Below are positions 9,938-19,251 of a DNA stretch of 36,044 nt, in pieces; the first letter of the stretch is position 1, and every line of letters begins with the position of its first letter. The notes below the pieces were generated by a model that saw only the letters and a list, made by a program, of their open reading frames with translations, made no database searches and had not been told where the DNA came from. Made by a program: the position numbers and the translations under genes. The stretch is from NCBI GenBank assembly GCA_024639335.1, contig JAHEIN010000005.1, forward strand, positions 13,230 to 49,273, written 5' to 3'. This stretch comes from a bacterium (GTDB taxonomy: Bacteria; Actinomycetota; Acidimicrobiia; Spongiisociales; ZC4RG35).

Positions 9938-10807
9938 TCAGAGCTCGCGGGTCCAGATGTGGCCGCGATTGATCGTGCATCCGGCATGCTCGAATGCTTC
10001 GTCCAGCCAGTCGATCGTCGGGACCATGACCATCAGAGACCCCAGCCTCCGTCTAGCGGCCAGATCGACGACCGCCCTCGCCAGTTTGGCGGCGTCGAGT
10101 GGGTTGGTAGCCACCCAGGGAATGGAGAGTTGCTCGCCCTCGGTCCGGGCGATCACCCAACCCGAGGCGCACTGAAGCAGCTCCCGGGCCCGAGAGGCCG
10201 AGTGGACATCTTCGATGGTCATGCGCCGGAACGTCCAGCCGATCGGGAACAACCGGCGACCTGCAGACGCCATCTCGGAGGTGGACCACGCAATCCACGC
10301 CGGGTCGATCTCCGCTCGAGAACCCGACGCAAGCTGCTCCTCGCCGGGAACTCTCCGTCCGCCATTGGTGACAGGGTCGATGGCACCGGTACCGAGGTCT
10401 CGCATCGGCCACGACCAGTTGCTGGTGCGGCGATACCCGGAGTGCTCGACTTGACCCTGTGCGGCCTCGTTCCAGTCTTCGGTCATCAGGCGCACCACGA
10501 TGGCGCCATGCGAAGACGCCCAGTCGCACAGTGCCTCATTGATGGCACTGCCGATGCCGCGTCTGCGGTGTTCAGGATGGACGCGTGCCGCATGTATCCA
10601 AGCTTCCCGCTCGCTCATCAACACCACTCTCGCGAGACCCACAGGACTGTCAGCCTCGTCGACGGCCACCAACACTGCGGAGTCGTCCTGACCCAGCCAC
10701 CCTCCGAAACGGTCCGGAACGTAGTCTCCCCACTCGAACGTCCCGATGGTGAACGACGTGACAGATTCGAGATCGTCGAATCGAGCCGGGCGAACCCGCA
10801 CGGTCAC
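9938..10807 (-). CDS. GNAT family N-acetyltransferase
   Basis: AARVHPEHRRRGIGSAINEAL acetyl-CoA binding motif; GTG start at 10807 overlapping argS stop. Confidence 0.85.
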   Translation of the reverse strand: MTVRVRPARFDDLESVTSFTIGTFEWGDYVPDRFGGWLGQDDSAVLVAVDEADSPVGLARVVLMSEREAWIHAARVHPEHRRRGIGSAINEALCDWASSHGAIVVRLMTEDWNEAAQGQVEHSGYRRTSNWSWPMRDLGTGAIDPVTNGGRRVPGEEQLASGSRAEIDPAWIAWSTSEMASAGRRLFPIGWTFRRMTIEDVHSASRARELLQCASGWVIARTEGEQLSIPWVATNPLDAAKLARAVVDLAARRRLGSLMVMVPTIDWLDEAFEHAGCTINRGHIWTREL

Positions 10808-12570
10808 ATCCGTTCGGGAACGCTGATCCCGAGGAGATCGAGCGAAGTCACGACCACTCGCCTGGTCAGGCCGGCGACCGCAAGCCAGGAGGCTCGTAGC
10901 GAAGCGTCTGACTCGCTGAGGATGTGGCACTGCTCGTAGAAACGGTTGAAGGCGCCCGACAGTTCGTAGCAGTATTCGGCGACGTGGTTGGGGGCCCTGA
11001 GTGCGATCGCCCGCTCGACCGCATCGGCGAACTCCGAGATCTTCAGGAGGAGCGCCCGTTCGGCATCGTGAGCCGGAGCCAGGATGGGGCCCGGCTCGAG
11101 CCCCATCTCATCCGCCTTCTTCAGCAGCGATGCGATCCTGACTGCTACATAGAGGAGGTACGGCCCGGTCTTGCCCTCAAACGAGCTGAAGCGCTCGAGG
11201 TCGAAGACGTAGCTCGACGTCCGGTGATTCGACAGGTCGCCGAACTTGACGGCCGCCATACCGACGAGCCAGGCGATCTGCGCTCGCTCCTCCGCCGAAT
11301 AGTCGGATGCCAGGCCCTTGGCGTCCATGCTGGCGATGGCGATCGACTCGATGTCCGCCAGGAGATCGCGGAGCAGCGGGAGATCACCGTCACGGGTGCG
11401 CAATGGGGTTCCGTCCGGGCCGTTGACCGTGCCGTTCGGAGCGTGCTCGAGGGCGAACGACTCGGGCGCAATCCCTCCCTTCCTGGCAGCTCGGAACACC
11501 TGCTCGAAGTGCAGACTCTGCCTGGCGTCGACGAAGTAGATGGCGCCTGTGCCCTCGAGATCCTCGACCCGCTCTTCGACCGTTGCGAGATCGGTGGTGG
11601 CGTAGGCGTAGCCGCCGTCGCTCTTGACGAGCATGAGCGGCGGGATCTGGTGCTCCTCCTCGTCTCCGCTCACGTGGACCACGATGGCGCCGTCCGACGG
11701 CTCCGCCACGCCCGCCGATTCGAGTCGTTCGACCATCGGCCCGATTCGGTCGTGCACCGAGCTCTCACCGAGCCAAACATCGAAATCAACGTCGAGGTCG
11801 TCGTAGACACCACGGATCGCCTCCACCGATACGTCGCGGAAATGCTGCCAGAGCGCCCGATAGCCGGGCCGACCCGCCTGCAGGTCGACAGTGGCCAGCC
11901 GGGCGGCTGCGGCATACGCCGGCTCGCTCTTCATCTTGGCTGATGAGGTCGGATAGAGCCGTTGGAGGTCGTCCATCGAAACAGGCGACTCGTCCGGGTA
12001 CGGTCCTTCGAAGTCCTCATCGAAGTAGATCAGGTCCGGTTGTTCGTTCCGCACCTCGACGAGCAGCTGGCCCATCTGGACGCCCCAATCGCCGAGGTGG
12101 ACGTCGCCTGTGACACGAGCGCCTGAGAACCGAAGCGTCCGTTTGAAAGACTCGCCGATGATCGCCGTGCGCAAGTGGCCGACATGCAGCTCCTTGGCCA
12201 CGTTGGGGCCGCCGTAGTCGAGGATCCAGTGATCGAGCGGATCTGCAGGAGTGACGCCGAGCCGGTCGTCGCCGGCGAGTGAAGAGGTGGCTGCGGCGAG
12301 TGACTGATCGGTGACGACGATGTTGATGAAGCCGGGCCCGGCGATCTCGAGCCCGGCAACCCGCGGGTCGAGGTCGACGATCGCAACGACGTCGGCGGCG
12401 ATGTCTCTGGGGGCGCGCTTGGCTTCTCGAGCAGCGGACATGGCCCCGTTGCACTGGAACTGGCCCAGATCGGGTCGTTGGCTCGGGACGACATCGCCGA
12501 AGCTCCGATCGAGGCCGATTTCGGCGAAGGCGGAGCCGAACAGATCGACGAGTTCGCTTCTCAGGGTCAT
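10804..12570 (-). CDS. argS: arginine--tRNA ligase
   Basis: ANVAKELHVGHLRTAIIG class I HIGH-like motif, DALR anticodon-binding C-terminus; start MTLRSELVDLF at 12570. Confidence 0.95.
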   Translation of the reverse strand: MTLRSELVDLFGSAFAEIGLDRSFGDVVPSQRPDLGQFQCNGAMSAAREAKRAPRDIAADVVAIVDLDPRVAGLEIAGPGFINIVVTDQSLAAATSSLAGDDRLGVTPADPLDHWILDYGGPNVAKELHVGHLRTAIIGESFKRTLRFSGARVTGDVHLGDWGVQMGQLLVEVRNEQPDLIYFDEDFEGPYPDESPVSMDDLQRLYPTSSAKMKSEPAYAAAARLATVDLQAGRPGYRALWQHFRDVSVEAIRGVYDDLDVDFDVWLGESSVHDRIGPMVERLESAGVAEPSDGAIVVHVSGDEEEHQIPPLMLVKSDGGYAYATTDLATVEERVEDLEGTGAIYFVDARQSLHFEQVFRAARKGGIAPESFALEHAPNGTVNGPDGTPLRTRDGDLPLLRDLLADIESIAIASMDAKGLASDYSAEERAQIAWLVGMAAVKFGDLSNHRTSSYVFDLERFSSFEGKTGPYLLYVAVRIASLLKKADEMGLEPGPILAPAHDAERALLLKISEFADAVERAIALRAPNHVAEYCYELSGAFNRFYEQCHILSESDASLRASWLAVAGLTRRVVVTSLDLLGISVPERM

Positions 12571-12642
12571 CGCGAGAAAGGATAGGAGCCTGAGTCGAAC
12601 CGGAATCCGCAACTGAAGCCACGTCCCGCCGATGGGTAGTCA

Positions 12643-14619
12643 GTGGAACCCAGGCCATCTTCGTCGTCCGGGCCTTCGAGCCGACCCGAGTTCGTCGAGG
12701 CGCGCTCGAACGTGCTCGCGGAGATCGTCAACATCCAGGAGCGGTACCGGCAGAGCCGAGACGTAGCCGGGCTCTGGGAGCACCTGCTCACGTCGGTGCT
12801 GCGGTGTTCGGGTTGTGAGCTCGGCTTCATCGGTGAACTCGTGTGGAACGACATCGGCGTGCCCAATCTCGAGACCCGGGCGTCGACGGTCCATGAATCG
12901 CTCCCCCCGGATCTCGGCCTGATCATCTCCGAGGTGATCGCCCGATCCGACGACGTGCTGGTGGCCCCCGGGGCCGGAGCCGGATTCCTCGGGATGCCGC
13001 TGGTCGTCGCCGACCGGATCGTCGGTGTGGTGGGCCTTTCGGGGCCCACTCACGTGATCTCGAGTGACACTGCAGAGATGCTGCGCCCACTCATCGGCGT
13101 GGTCGCTGCGATCGTGGAATCGATCACCAACGCCACCCAGCGAGACGTTGTGACCGAGCGATTGGAGCGCAATCTCGCATTCCTGGAGGCCGTCGTCGGC
13201 AACGCCTCCTACGGTGTCGTCGTCGTCGAACCCGATGGCACCATCGAGCTCGCCAACGAGGCCGCACTCTCCTTGCTCGGAGCCGACAGTGAAGCGCTCG
13301 TCGGCGATTCGCTCGGCGGTGTGATGTCGCCGCGGGGGGTCGATTGGGTCCTGTCTCAGATCGATGAGGCGCCTTCCGTCTCCGATCCGATCACCAGGCG
13401 CACGGTGCAGATGCTGTCGCTCTCGGGTATCCCCTTCCGGGCCGACGTCACCGTCGGTGCGTTCAAGCTGGCGGAGGATCGGCGCGCCACCGTTCTCACC
13501 TTTCGCGACATCGAGGCCGAACTGCTCGCCCAGGCGACCGCTCTGCGGTCGGCCGACCTCCTCAGCTTCACACCAGACCTGGTGGTATGGAGTGATGCCA
13601 CCGGCGCCATCGAGTACCTCAACGCCGGCGGACGGGCGCTCACCGGAGTCTCCGACCTCGACGGCGTGAGCATCGAAGACCTCTTCGCACCATGGGCGGC
13701 CGACCGATTCGGCCGTGAGATCGTTCCCGAACTGCGAGCGAACAACTCGTGGATCGGCGAGATGGCTCTCGTCGATCGAACGGGCACCGAGATTCCGGTT
13801 TCGATGACTTGTCTCTTCCGCCACGAGGGTGACAACACCTATTTCGCCGTCCTCGCCCGGGACCTGCGTGAGCACCAACATCTGGAGTTGCTCCAGCATG
13901 CGTTCGTGTCGACCGTGTCCCACGAGCTCCGCACCCCGCTGACCGGGATCTTGGGATACCTCGAGATGTTCGGATCCGGAGACCTCGGCGAAGTCGGTCC
14001 CGAGCAGAAACTCGCACTCGATGTCATGTCGAGGAGTGGCGACCGGCTGATGGAGCTCGTCGACAAGCTCCTCCAGATCGCCTCGATCGGCGAGACGGCT
14101 CTCCGCGAGCCCGAATCGATCGAGGTCGCCGGTCTGCTCGAGGAAGGCAGATCCGGCTGGAGCGACCGGTTCTTCGGGACGATCTCGGTCGACGCCGACC
14201 GGATCGGCGGCGCCACGGTGGCCGGATCGACCAGCGAGCTCAAGGCGGTTTTCTCGGGGTTGATCGAGAACGCGGTCAAGTTCAGCCCGAATGGTGGCGA
14301 CATTCAATTGTCGGCGGAAGTCGTCGACACCTCGGTCGTGGTCGAGGTCTCCGACTCCGGGATCGGAATCCCGGCAGACGACATCGATCAGGTCTTCGAG
14401 CGTTTCTTTCGGGCTTCGAACGCCCGAGAGATGGAGACCCAGGGTGCCGGTCTGGGAATGGCCATCGCCCGGGCGATCGTGAGGAAGCATGGCGGTGAGA
14501 TCACCGTCACGAGCGCTCCCGGGCAGGGAACGCTCGTGAGGGTGAGTCTGCCCTTGGCCCAAACGGGTCAGACGAACAAAGGAGGTGATCGCGATGGCGA
14601 GAGTCCTGGTGGTCGATGA
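12643..14619 (+). CDS. sensor histidine kinase (GAF, PAS, PAS, HisKA, HATPase)
   Basis: FVSTVSHELRTPLTGILGYLEMF H-box; ENAVKFSPNGG N-box; GIGIPADDIDQVFERFFR. Confidence 0.9.
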   Translation: MEPRPSSSSGPSSRPEFVEARSNVLAEIVNIQERYRQSRDVAGLWEHLLTSVLRCSGCELGFIGELVWNDIGVPNLETRASTVHESLPPDLGLIISEVIARSDDVLVAPGAGAGFLGMPLVVADRIVGVVGLSGPTHVISSDTAEMLRPLIGVVAAIVESITNATQRDVVTERLERNLAFLEAVVGNASYGVVVVEPDGTIELANEAALSLLGADSEALVGDSLGGVMSPRGVDWVLSQIDEAPSVSDPITRRTVQMLSLSGIPFRADVTVGAFKLAEDRRATVLTFRDIEAELLAQATALRSADLLSFTPDLVVWSDATGAIEYLNAGGRALTGVSDLDGVSIEDLFAPWAADRFGREIVPELRANNSWIGEMALVDRTGTEIPVSMTCLFRHEGDNTYFAVLARDLREHQHLELLQHAFVSTVSHELRTPLTGILGYLEMFGSGDLGEVGPEQKLALDVMSRSGDRLMELVDKLLQIASIGETALREPESIEVAGLLEEGRSGWSDRFFGTISVDADRIGGATVAGSTSELKAVFSGLIENAVKFSPNGGDIQLSAEVVDTSVVVEVSDSGIGIPADDIDQVFERFFRASNAREMETQGAGLGMAIARAIVRKHGGEITVTSAPGQGTLVRVSLPLAQTGQTNKGGDRDGESPGGR

Positions 14620-14971
14620 CGACCCGGACGTCCGACAGTTGGTCGAGATGAAGTTGCGTCTCGACGGCATCGAGACCCTGACGGCCACGAACGGCCAGGA
14701 AGCGCTCGACGTGCTCGCGACCAACGACGTCGATCTCGTCGTTCTCGATCTGATGATGCCGGTGTTGGATGGCATCGAGACATGCCGTCGGATCCGTGAA
14801 CTCGAGGACATGTCCGAGTTGCCGGTCATCATGCTGACGGCGAAGGCTCAGGCGTCCGACATCCAGACCGGCTTCTCCACGGGAGCGACCGACTACGTCG
14901 TGAAGCCTTTCAGCCCGCGGGAGTTGCTCAGCCGGGTGCGCGGGACCCTTGCACGCGCCGGGGTCCGCTGA
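14594..14971 (+). CDS. stand-alone receiver-domain response regulator (CheY-like)
   Basis: MARVLVVDDDPDVRQLV...VVLDLMMPVLDG...MLTAKA...DYVVKPF; no output domain; overlaps HK 3' end. Confidence 0.9.
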   Translation: MARVLVVDDDPDVRQLVEMKLRLDGIETLTATNGQEALDVLATNDVDLVVLDLMMPVLDGIETCRRIRELEDMSELPVIMLTAKAQASDIQTGFSTGATDYVVKPFSPRELLSRVRGTLARAGVR

Positions 14972-14980
14972 ACCCGGTGG

Positions 14981-17008
14981 CTAGAACTCGGCGAGGGCGC
15001 GTGCGCGCTCGGCGATCGAGTCGGGCGTGGGATACATCGCGTCCTCCAGCGAAGTCGCGAACGGCATGATCGGGATGTCGGGCAGGGCGTAGCGCTTCAC
15101 CGGAGCGTCCAACCATCGAAAGGCCTTGTCGGCGATCTGCGCGGCGACTTCGGCCCCGAACCCCATGAACTCGTTGTCCTCATGAACGATGACCACCCGG
15201 CTGGTCTTCGCCACCGACGCCTCGATCGTCGGCCAGTCGAGGGGCTTCAGTGACCGCAGGTCGATCACCTCGGCATCGATACCGTCTTGTTCGAGGATGT
15301 CGGCTGCTTCGACCGAGAAGTGCGCCATCGCGCCGTAGGCGATGATCGTGAGGTCAGAACCCTCCCGCCGCAACGCGGCGCGGCCCAGCGGGACGAGGTG
15401 CTCGCCCTCCGGATACGGGCCTTTGGCGAGCCGATACAGCTTCTTCGGCTCCAGGAAGAGCACCGGGTCAGGATCCTCCATCGCCCCGAACAGCAATCCC
15501 TTCACATCTGCCGGAGTCGAGGGCACGACCACCTTGAGGCCCGGCACATGGGAGTAGAACGCCTCGATCGACTGGGAGTGGTACAGCGCCCCATGGATCC
15601 CCGCGCCATATGGCGTCCTGATCACCATGGGCACCGACCAGCGACCGTCACTCCGGTAGTGGACCCTGGCGACCTCTGAGACGAGCTGGTCGAAGGCGGG
15701 GTGGATGTAGTCGGCGAACTGGATCTCAGGGATCGGGTACATGCCGTAGGCGGCCAATCCGACGGCGCTTCCGATGATCGACGCTTCGGCGAGTGGCGTG
15801 TTGAAGCAGCGGCCCTCGCCGTACCGTTCCGTGAGGCCTTCGGTGGCTTTGAAGACGCCACCCTTCTTCCCACCGACGTCCTCTCCGAAAACGAGCGCTC
15901 GGTCGTAGGCGGCGAGGACCTCGTGCAGTGTTCGATTGACAGCCGTGATCAGATTGACCGCCGAGCCGGCTGGTGGCGGCTCGACTTGCGTTGCCGGCTC
16001 CGGAACGTCGAACTCCCTGGCATAGACCCGCGTCGTCGGCTCGTCGGCGTCGGGAGCTCTCTCAGCCTCCTCGACTGCCCTGGCGAGCTGGCGCTCGACG
16101 TCTTTCTCGATCTCCAGCTCACGCACGTCGGAGAGGAGCCGCTCTTCGATGAGGTACTGCTTCATGGTCACGACGGGATCGTTTCGTCGCCACAGGTCGA
16201 CCTCTTCGCGCGAGCGATAGAGCCTGTCGTCATCGTCGGATGTGTGGGCGTAGTAGCGATACGTCTCGGCCTCGATCAAGCTCGGGCCCTCTCCCCGGCG
16301 AGCTCGATCGACCGCCTTGGACATCGCCGAATACACCCCGAGTGGGTCGTTGCCGTCGATCAGCACGCCGTCGATGCCGTAGCCCTTTGCGCGCTCGTAG
16401 ATTCGTCCGGCTATCTCTTCTTCCATCGGCACCGAGATGGCGTAGCCGTTGTTCTCGATGACGAAGATCAACGGGAGCCGATGGATCCCCGCCCAGTTCA
16501 TCGCTTCGTGCCAGTCACCCTCCGACGTGGAGCCCTCTCCTCCGTAGACGACCACGACGCCGTCACCTCCGTCGTGAGCAATCCCCTGGGCGATCCCGAC
16601 GGCGTGGGGATACTGGGTGCCGATCGTCGACGACTGCGTGAACACTCTCCGGTCCACGTCGGACCAGTGATTGGGGAGCTGGCGTCCCCCGGACATCCGA
16701 TCGCTCTTCTTGGCGAAGACGGCGAGGAACACGTCGAGCACGGGGATCCCCCACGCCAGCGCCACCCCCATGTCGCGGTAGTAGGGCATGATCCAGTCGA
16801 GTTCGGGATCGAGCGGTCCGACGGATGCGACCTGGATGGCTTCGTGTCCTGAGGACCCGACGACGAACGGTGCACGACCTTGCCGGTTCAGGGCGAACAT
16901 CCGGTCGTCCATCTTGCGAGCCAACAGCATCGTCCGGTACAGCTCGATGGCCTGCGCGTCTGTCATCCCGAGATCCCGGTGATCCAGCTCGCGCTTCGCC
17001 CATTTCAT
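14981..17008 (-). CDS. fused alpha/beta dehydrogenase E1 component (2-oxoisovalerate dehydrogenase-like, TPP-dependent)
   Basis: N-terminal E1-alpha (GEGSTSEGDWHEAMNWAG...ENNGYAISVP) followed by E1-beta (FGEDVGGKKGGVFKATEGL...IHEDN region) in one frame. Confidence 0.9.
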   Translation of the reverse strand: MKWAKRELDHRDLGMTDAQAIELYRTMLLARKMDDRMFALNRQGRAPFVVGSSGHEAIQVASVGPLDPELDWIMPYYRDMGVALAWGIPVLDVFLAVFAKKSDRMSGGRQLPNHWSDVDRRVFTQSSTIGTQYPHAVGIAQGIAHDGGDGVVVVYGGEGSTSEGDWHEAMNWAGIHRLPLIFVIENNGYAISVPMEEEIAGRIYERAKGYGIDGVLIDGNDPLGVYSAMSKAVDRARRGEGPSLIEAETYRYYAHTSDDDDRLYRSREEVDLWRRNDPVVTMKQYLIEERLLSDVRELEIEKDVERQLARAVEEAERAPDADEPTTRVYAREFDVPEPATQVEPPPAGSAVNLITAVNRTLHEVLAAYDRALVFGEDVGGKKGGVFKATEGLTERYGEGRCFNTPLAEASIIGSAVGLAAYGMYPIPEIQFADYIHPAFDQLVSEVARVHYRSDGRWSVPMVIRTPYGAGIHGALYHSQSIEAFYSHVPGLKVVVPSTPADVKGLLFGAMEDPDPVLFLEPKKLYRLAKGPYPEGEHLVPLGRAALRREGSDLTIIAYGAMAHFSVEAADILEQDGIDAEVIDLRSLKPLDWPTIEASVAKTSRVVIVHEDNEFMGFGAEVAAQIADKAFRWLDAPVKRYALPDIPIMPFATSLEDAMYPTPDSIAERARALAEF

Positions 17009-17092
17009 TTGCGACGACTCTCTTTCGATCCGCTGTTGTTCACTGTATCCGCACTCGAACACCTTCGACGGTGGTTGGGTAGGGTCGAAAGC

Positions 17093-17848
17093 GTGATCAG
17101 AACGGCCAACCTCCGTGTCTATCTCGAAGAGGCTGCGGTCGCCGTGCGGGGTCTGCCCGAGGCCCCCACTCAGCTCGGGTCGCCGATGTCCGTGGGGGTG
17201 GCGTTGACCATGGAGCGGTCGGGTGATGACGCCTACACCACCGAGTGGCGCGGCAACGTGTATCGGTGCCCGCGCACGCCCATGGTCCGGATGCTCGAGG
17301 GGCTGCTGGCGCTTCGAGCTGCCAGCTCACAGTTGGGTCCTCCGCTGTTCCCTCAGTCGACCGTCGACGATGCACGCGATCGGCTTCAGCTGCTGAAGCA
17401 GAGCGAGACCGGAGTTGCCCACATCCTCACATCTGCTTGGCACGTCCCCATGCGGTGGTTCGTGCCGTTCGCCCCCGACCAACGCGAGCTGGTCGATTGG
17501 CCCGAGACGAGCATTCGCTATCGCCAGCTCGTGGGCGAGGGTCTCGGACGTCTCGACGATGCGATCGAGATACTCGAGGGCTCTGAGATCCCGCCCGCCA
17601 TCGCGGCCGAGGTGCAGGAGCTGCGGTCGTGGCTCGGTGATTTCCCCCCGTCTGCCATGCTGGAACTCGACTACGGCTCGGTTGCCCGATTCTTCGTCGA
17701 GACCGAGCTGGTGCTGGACGAATCCGTCGCCGACCTGTGGGGCTCGCTCGACGCCCTGTCCGCCTGCGATTGGAAGGCGGCCGGTGACCGCTACGGCGCC
17801 CTCGTCGAACGCTGGGCCCTCCCCATGGCCATCGCCTACTCGAATTGA
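17093..17848 (+). CDS. hypothetical protein (251 aa)
   Basis: GTG start after promoter-like region; no recognised domain; codon usage consistent with real CDS. Confidence 0.65.
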   Translation: MIRTANLRVYLEEAAVAVRGLPEAPTQLGSPMSVGVALTMERSGDDAYTTEWRGNVYRCPRTPMVRMLEGLLALRAASSQLGPPLFPQSTVDDARDRLQLLKQSETGVAHILTSAWHVPMRWFVPFAPDQRELVDWPETSIRYRQLVGEGLGRLDDAIEILEGSEIPPAIAAEVQELRSWLGDFPPSAMLELDYGSVARFFVETELVLDESVADLWGSLDALSACDWKAAGDRYGALVERWALPMAIAYSN

Positions 17849-17980
17849 ATGCCGTCCGACCTTCGGACAGAAGCATGGTCGGCCAGGGGATTCACGACTC
17901 CGAAACAGACGCGGGTCGGCCGGGCTGCCGCCGCGTGATGCGGTCGACTTTCAGCTCTCAGGCTCCCCGTTGGGGGACAG

Positions 17981-19162
17981 CTAGGCGAACGCGTTGAGGC
18001 CGGTGATGGAGTTGCCGAGGATGAGGGTGTGGATCTCGTTGGTGCCCTCGTAGGTGGAGACGGTCTCGAGGTTGGCCATGTGGCGGAACACCGGGTACTC
18101 GAGCGTGATGCCGTTGCCACCAAGGATCGAGCGGGCGGTCCGGGCGGTTTCCAGGGCGTTGCGGACGTTGTCCATCTTCCCGAAGCTGATCTGCTCGGGC
18201 GTGAGCGCCCCGGCGTCCTTCATCCGACCCAGATGTAGAGCCACGAGCATTCCCCGGTTGACTGCAACCATCATGTCCACGAGTTTCCGCTGGGTCAGCT
18301 GGAAGCCGGCGATCGGACGATCGAACTGGGTGCGCTCGCCGGCGTAGGTCAACGCCGCCTCGTAGCAGGCGCGTCCCGCCCCGATGGCGCCGAACAGGAT
18401 CCCGAAGCGCGCTTCGTTGAGACACGAAAGCGGGCCGCGCATCGAAGAGACATCGGGCAGCGCGAAGTCCTCGGGGATCCGCACGTCGGAGAACGCCAAC
18501 TCCGCCGTCACCGATGCCCGGAGACTGGCCTTGTGCTCGATCGCCTGGGACTCGAACCCCTTCGAGTCGGTTGGGACGATGAACCCGCGGATGCCCTCAT
18601 CGGTCCGGGCCCACACGAGGGCGATGTCGGCGATGGTGCCGTTGGTGATCCACATCTTGGACCCGTTGAGAATCCAGTCCGATCCGGCGCGTCTGGCGTT
18701 GGTGCGCATCGACGACGGGTCGGATCCAGAGTCGGCCTCCGTCAGCCCGAAGCACCCGATCACCTCTCCGGCGGCCATCTGTGGCAGCCAGGTCTGCTTC
18801 TGCTCTTCGGAACCGAACTTCCAGATCGGGAACATCGACAGCGAGCCCTGTACCGACATGAAGCTGCGGACGCCCGAGTCGCCGTACTCGAGTTCGGTAC
18901 AGGCCAGCCCGTAGGCGACGTTGGATGTCCCTGCGCAGCCGTAACCCTCGAGATGCATCCCGAACAGCCCCATCGCCGCCATCTCCTTGGCGACCTCACG
19001 TGGGAAGACGCCGTCCTCCCACCATTCGCCGATATCGGGCAGGATGCGGTCGGCGACGAACTGGCGGACCGTGTTCCGGAGCATGATCTCCTCTTCGTCG
19101 AGCAGCGAGTCGACTGCGAGAAAGTCGGTGGGCGAGGGACGGACGAAGCTCAGCTCGGACAT
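17981..19162 (-). CDS. acyl-CoA dehydrogenase (glutaryl-CoA dehydrogenase-like)
   Basis: CFGLTEADSGSDPSSMRT, KMWITNGTIADIALVWA, YEGTNEIHTLILG motifs. Confidence 0.9.
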   Translation of the reverse strand: MSELSFVRPSPTDFLAVDSLLDEEEIMLRNTVRQFVADRILPDIGEWWEDGVFPREVAKEMAAMGLFGMHLEGYGCAGTSNVAYGLACTELEYGDSGVRSFMSVQGSLSMFPIWKFGSEEQKQTWLPQMAAGEVIGCFGLTEADSGSDPSSMRTNARRAGSDWILNGSKMWITNGTIADIALVWARTDEGIRGFIVPTDSKGFESQAIEHKASLRASVTAELAFSDVRIPEDFALPDVSSMRGPLSCLNEARFGILFGAIGAGRACYEAALTYAGERTQFDRPIAGFQLTQRKLVDMMVAVNRGMLVALHLGRMKDAGALTPEQISFGKMDNVRNALETARTARSILGGNGITLEYPVFRHMANLETVSTYEGTNEIHTLILGNSITGLNAFA

Positions 19163-19197
19163 ACGGTCATTCTCGCACACCCGCCGTCACGCCAGCG

Positions 19198-19247
19198 AAC
19201 CCAGGGTTGCTCACCGGGATTATTCCGGATTTGAGTGCGAGGTTCGC
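19198..19247 (+). repeat. 50-bp inverted repeat, left copy
   Basis: aacccagggttgctcaccgggattattccggatttgagtgcgaggttcgc; 45/50 identical to reverse complement of 20471-20520. Confidence 0.95.
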
Positions 19248-19251
19248 CTAT

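Noticed and set aside
12640-14832. Long minus-strand ORF (730 aa) antisense to the histidine kinase
   Set aside because: High-GC mirror ORF; composition is His/Arg/Asp-rich with no domain, and the plus strand encodes an unambiguous kinase.
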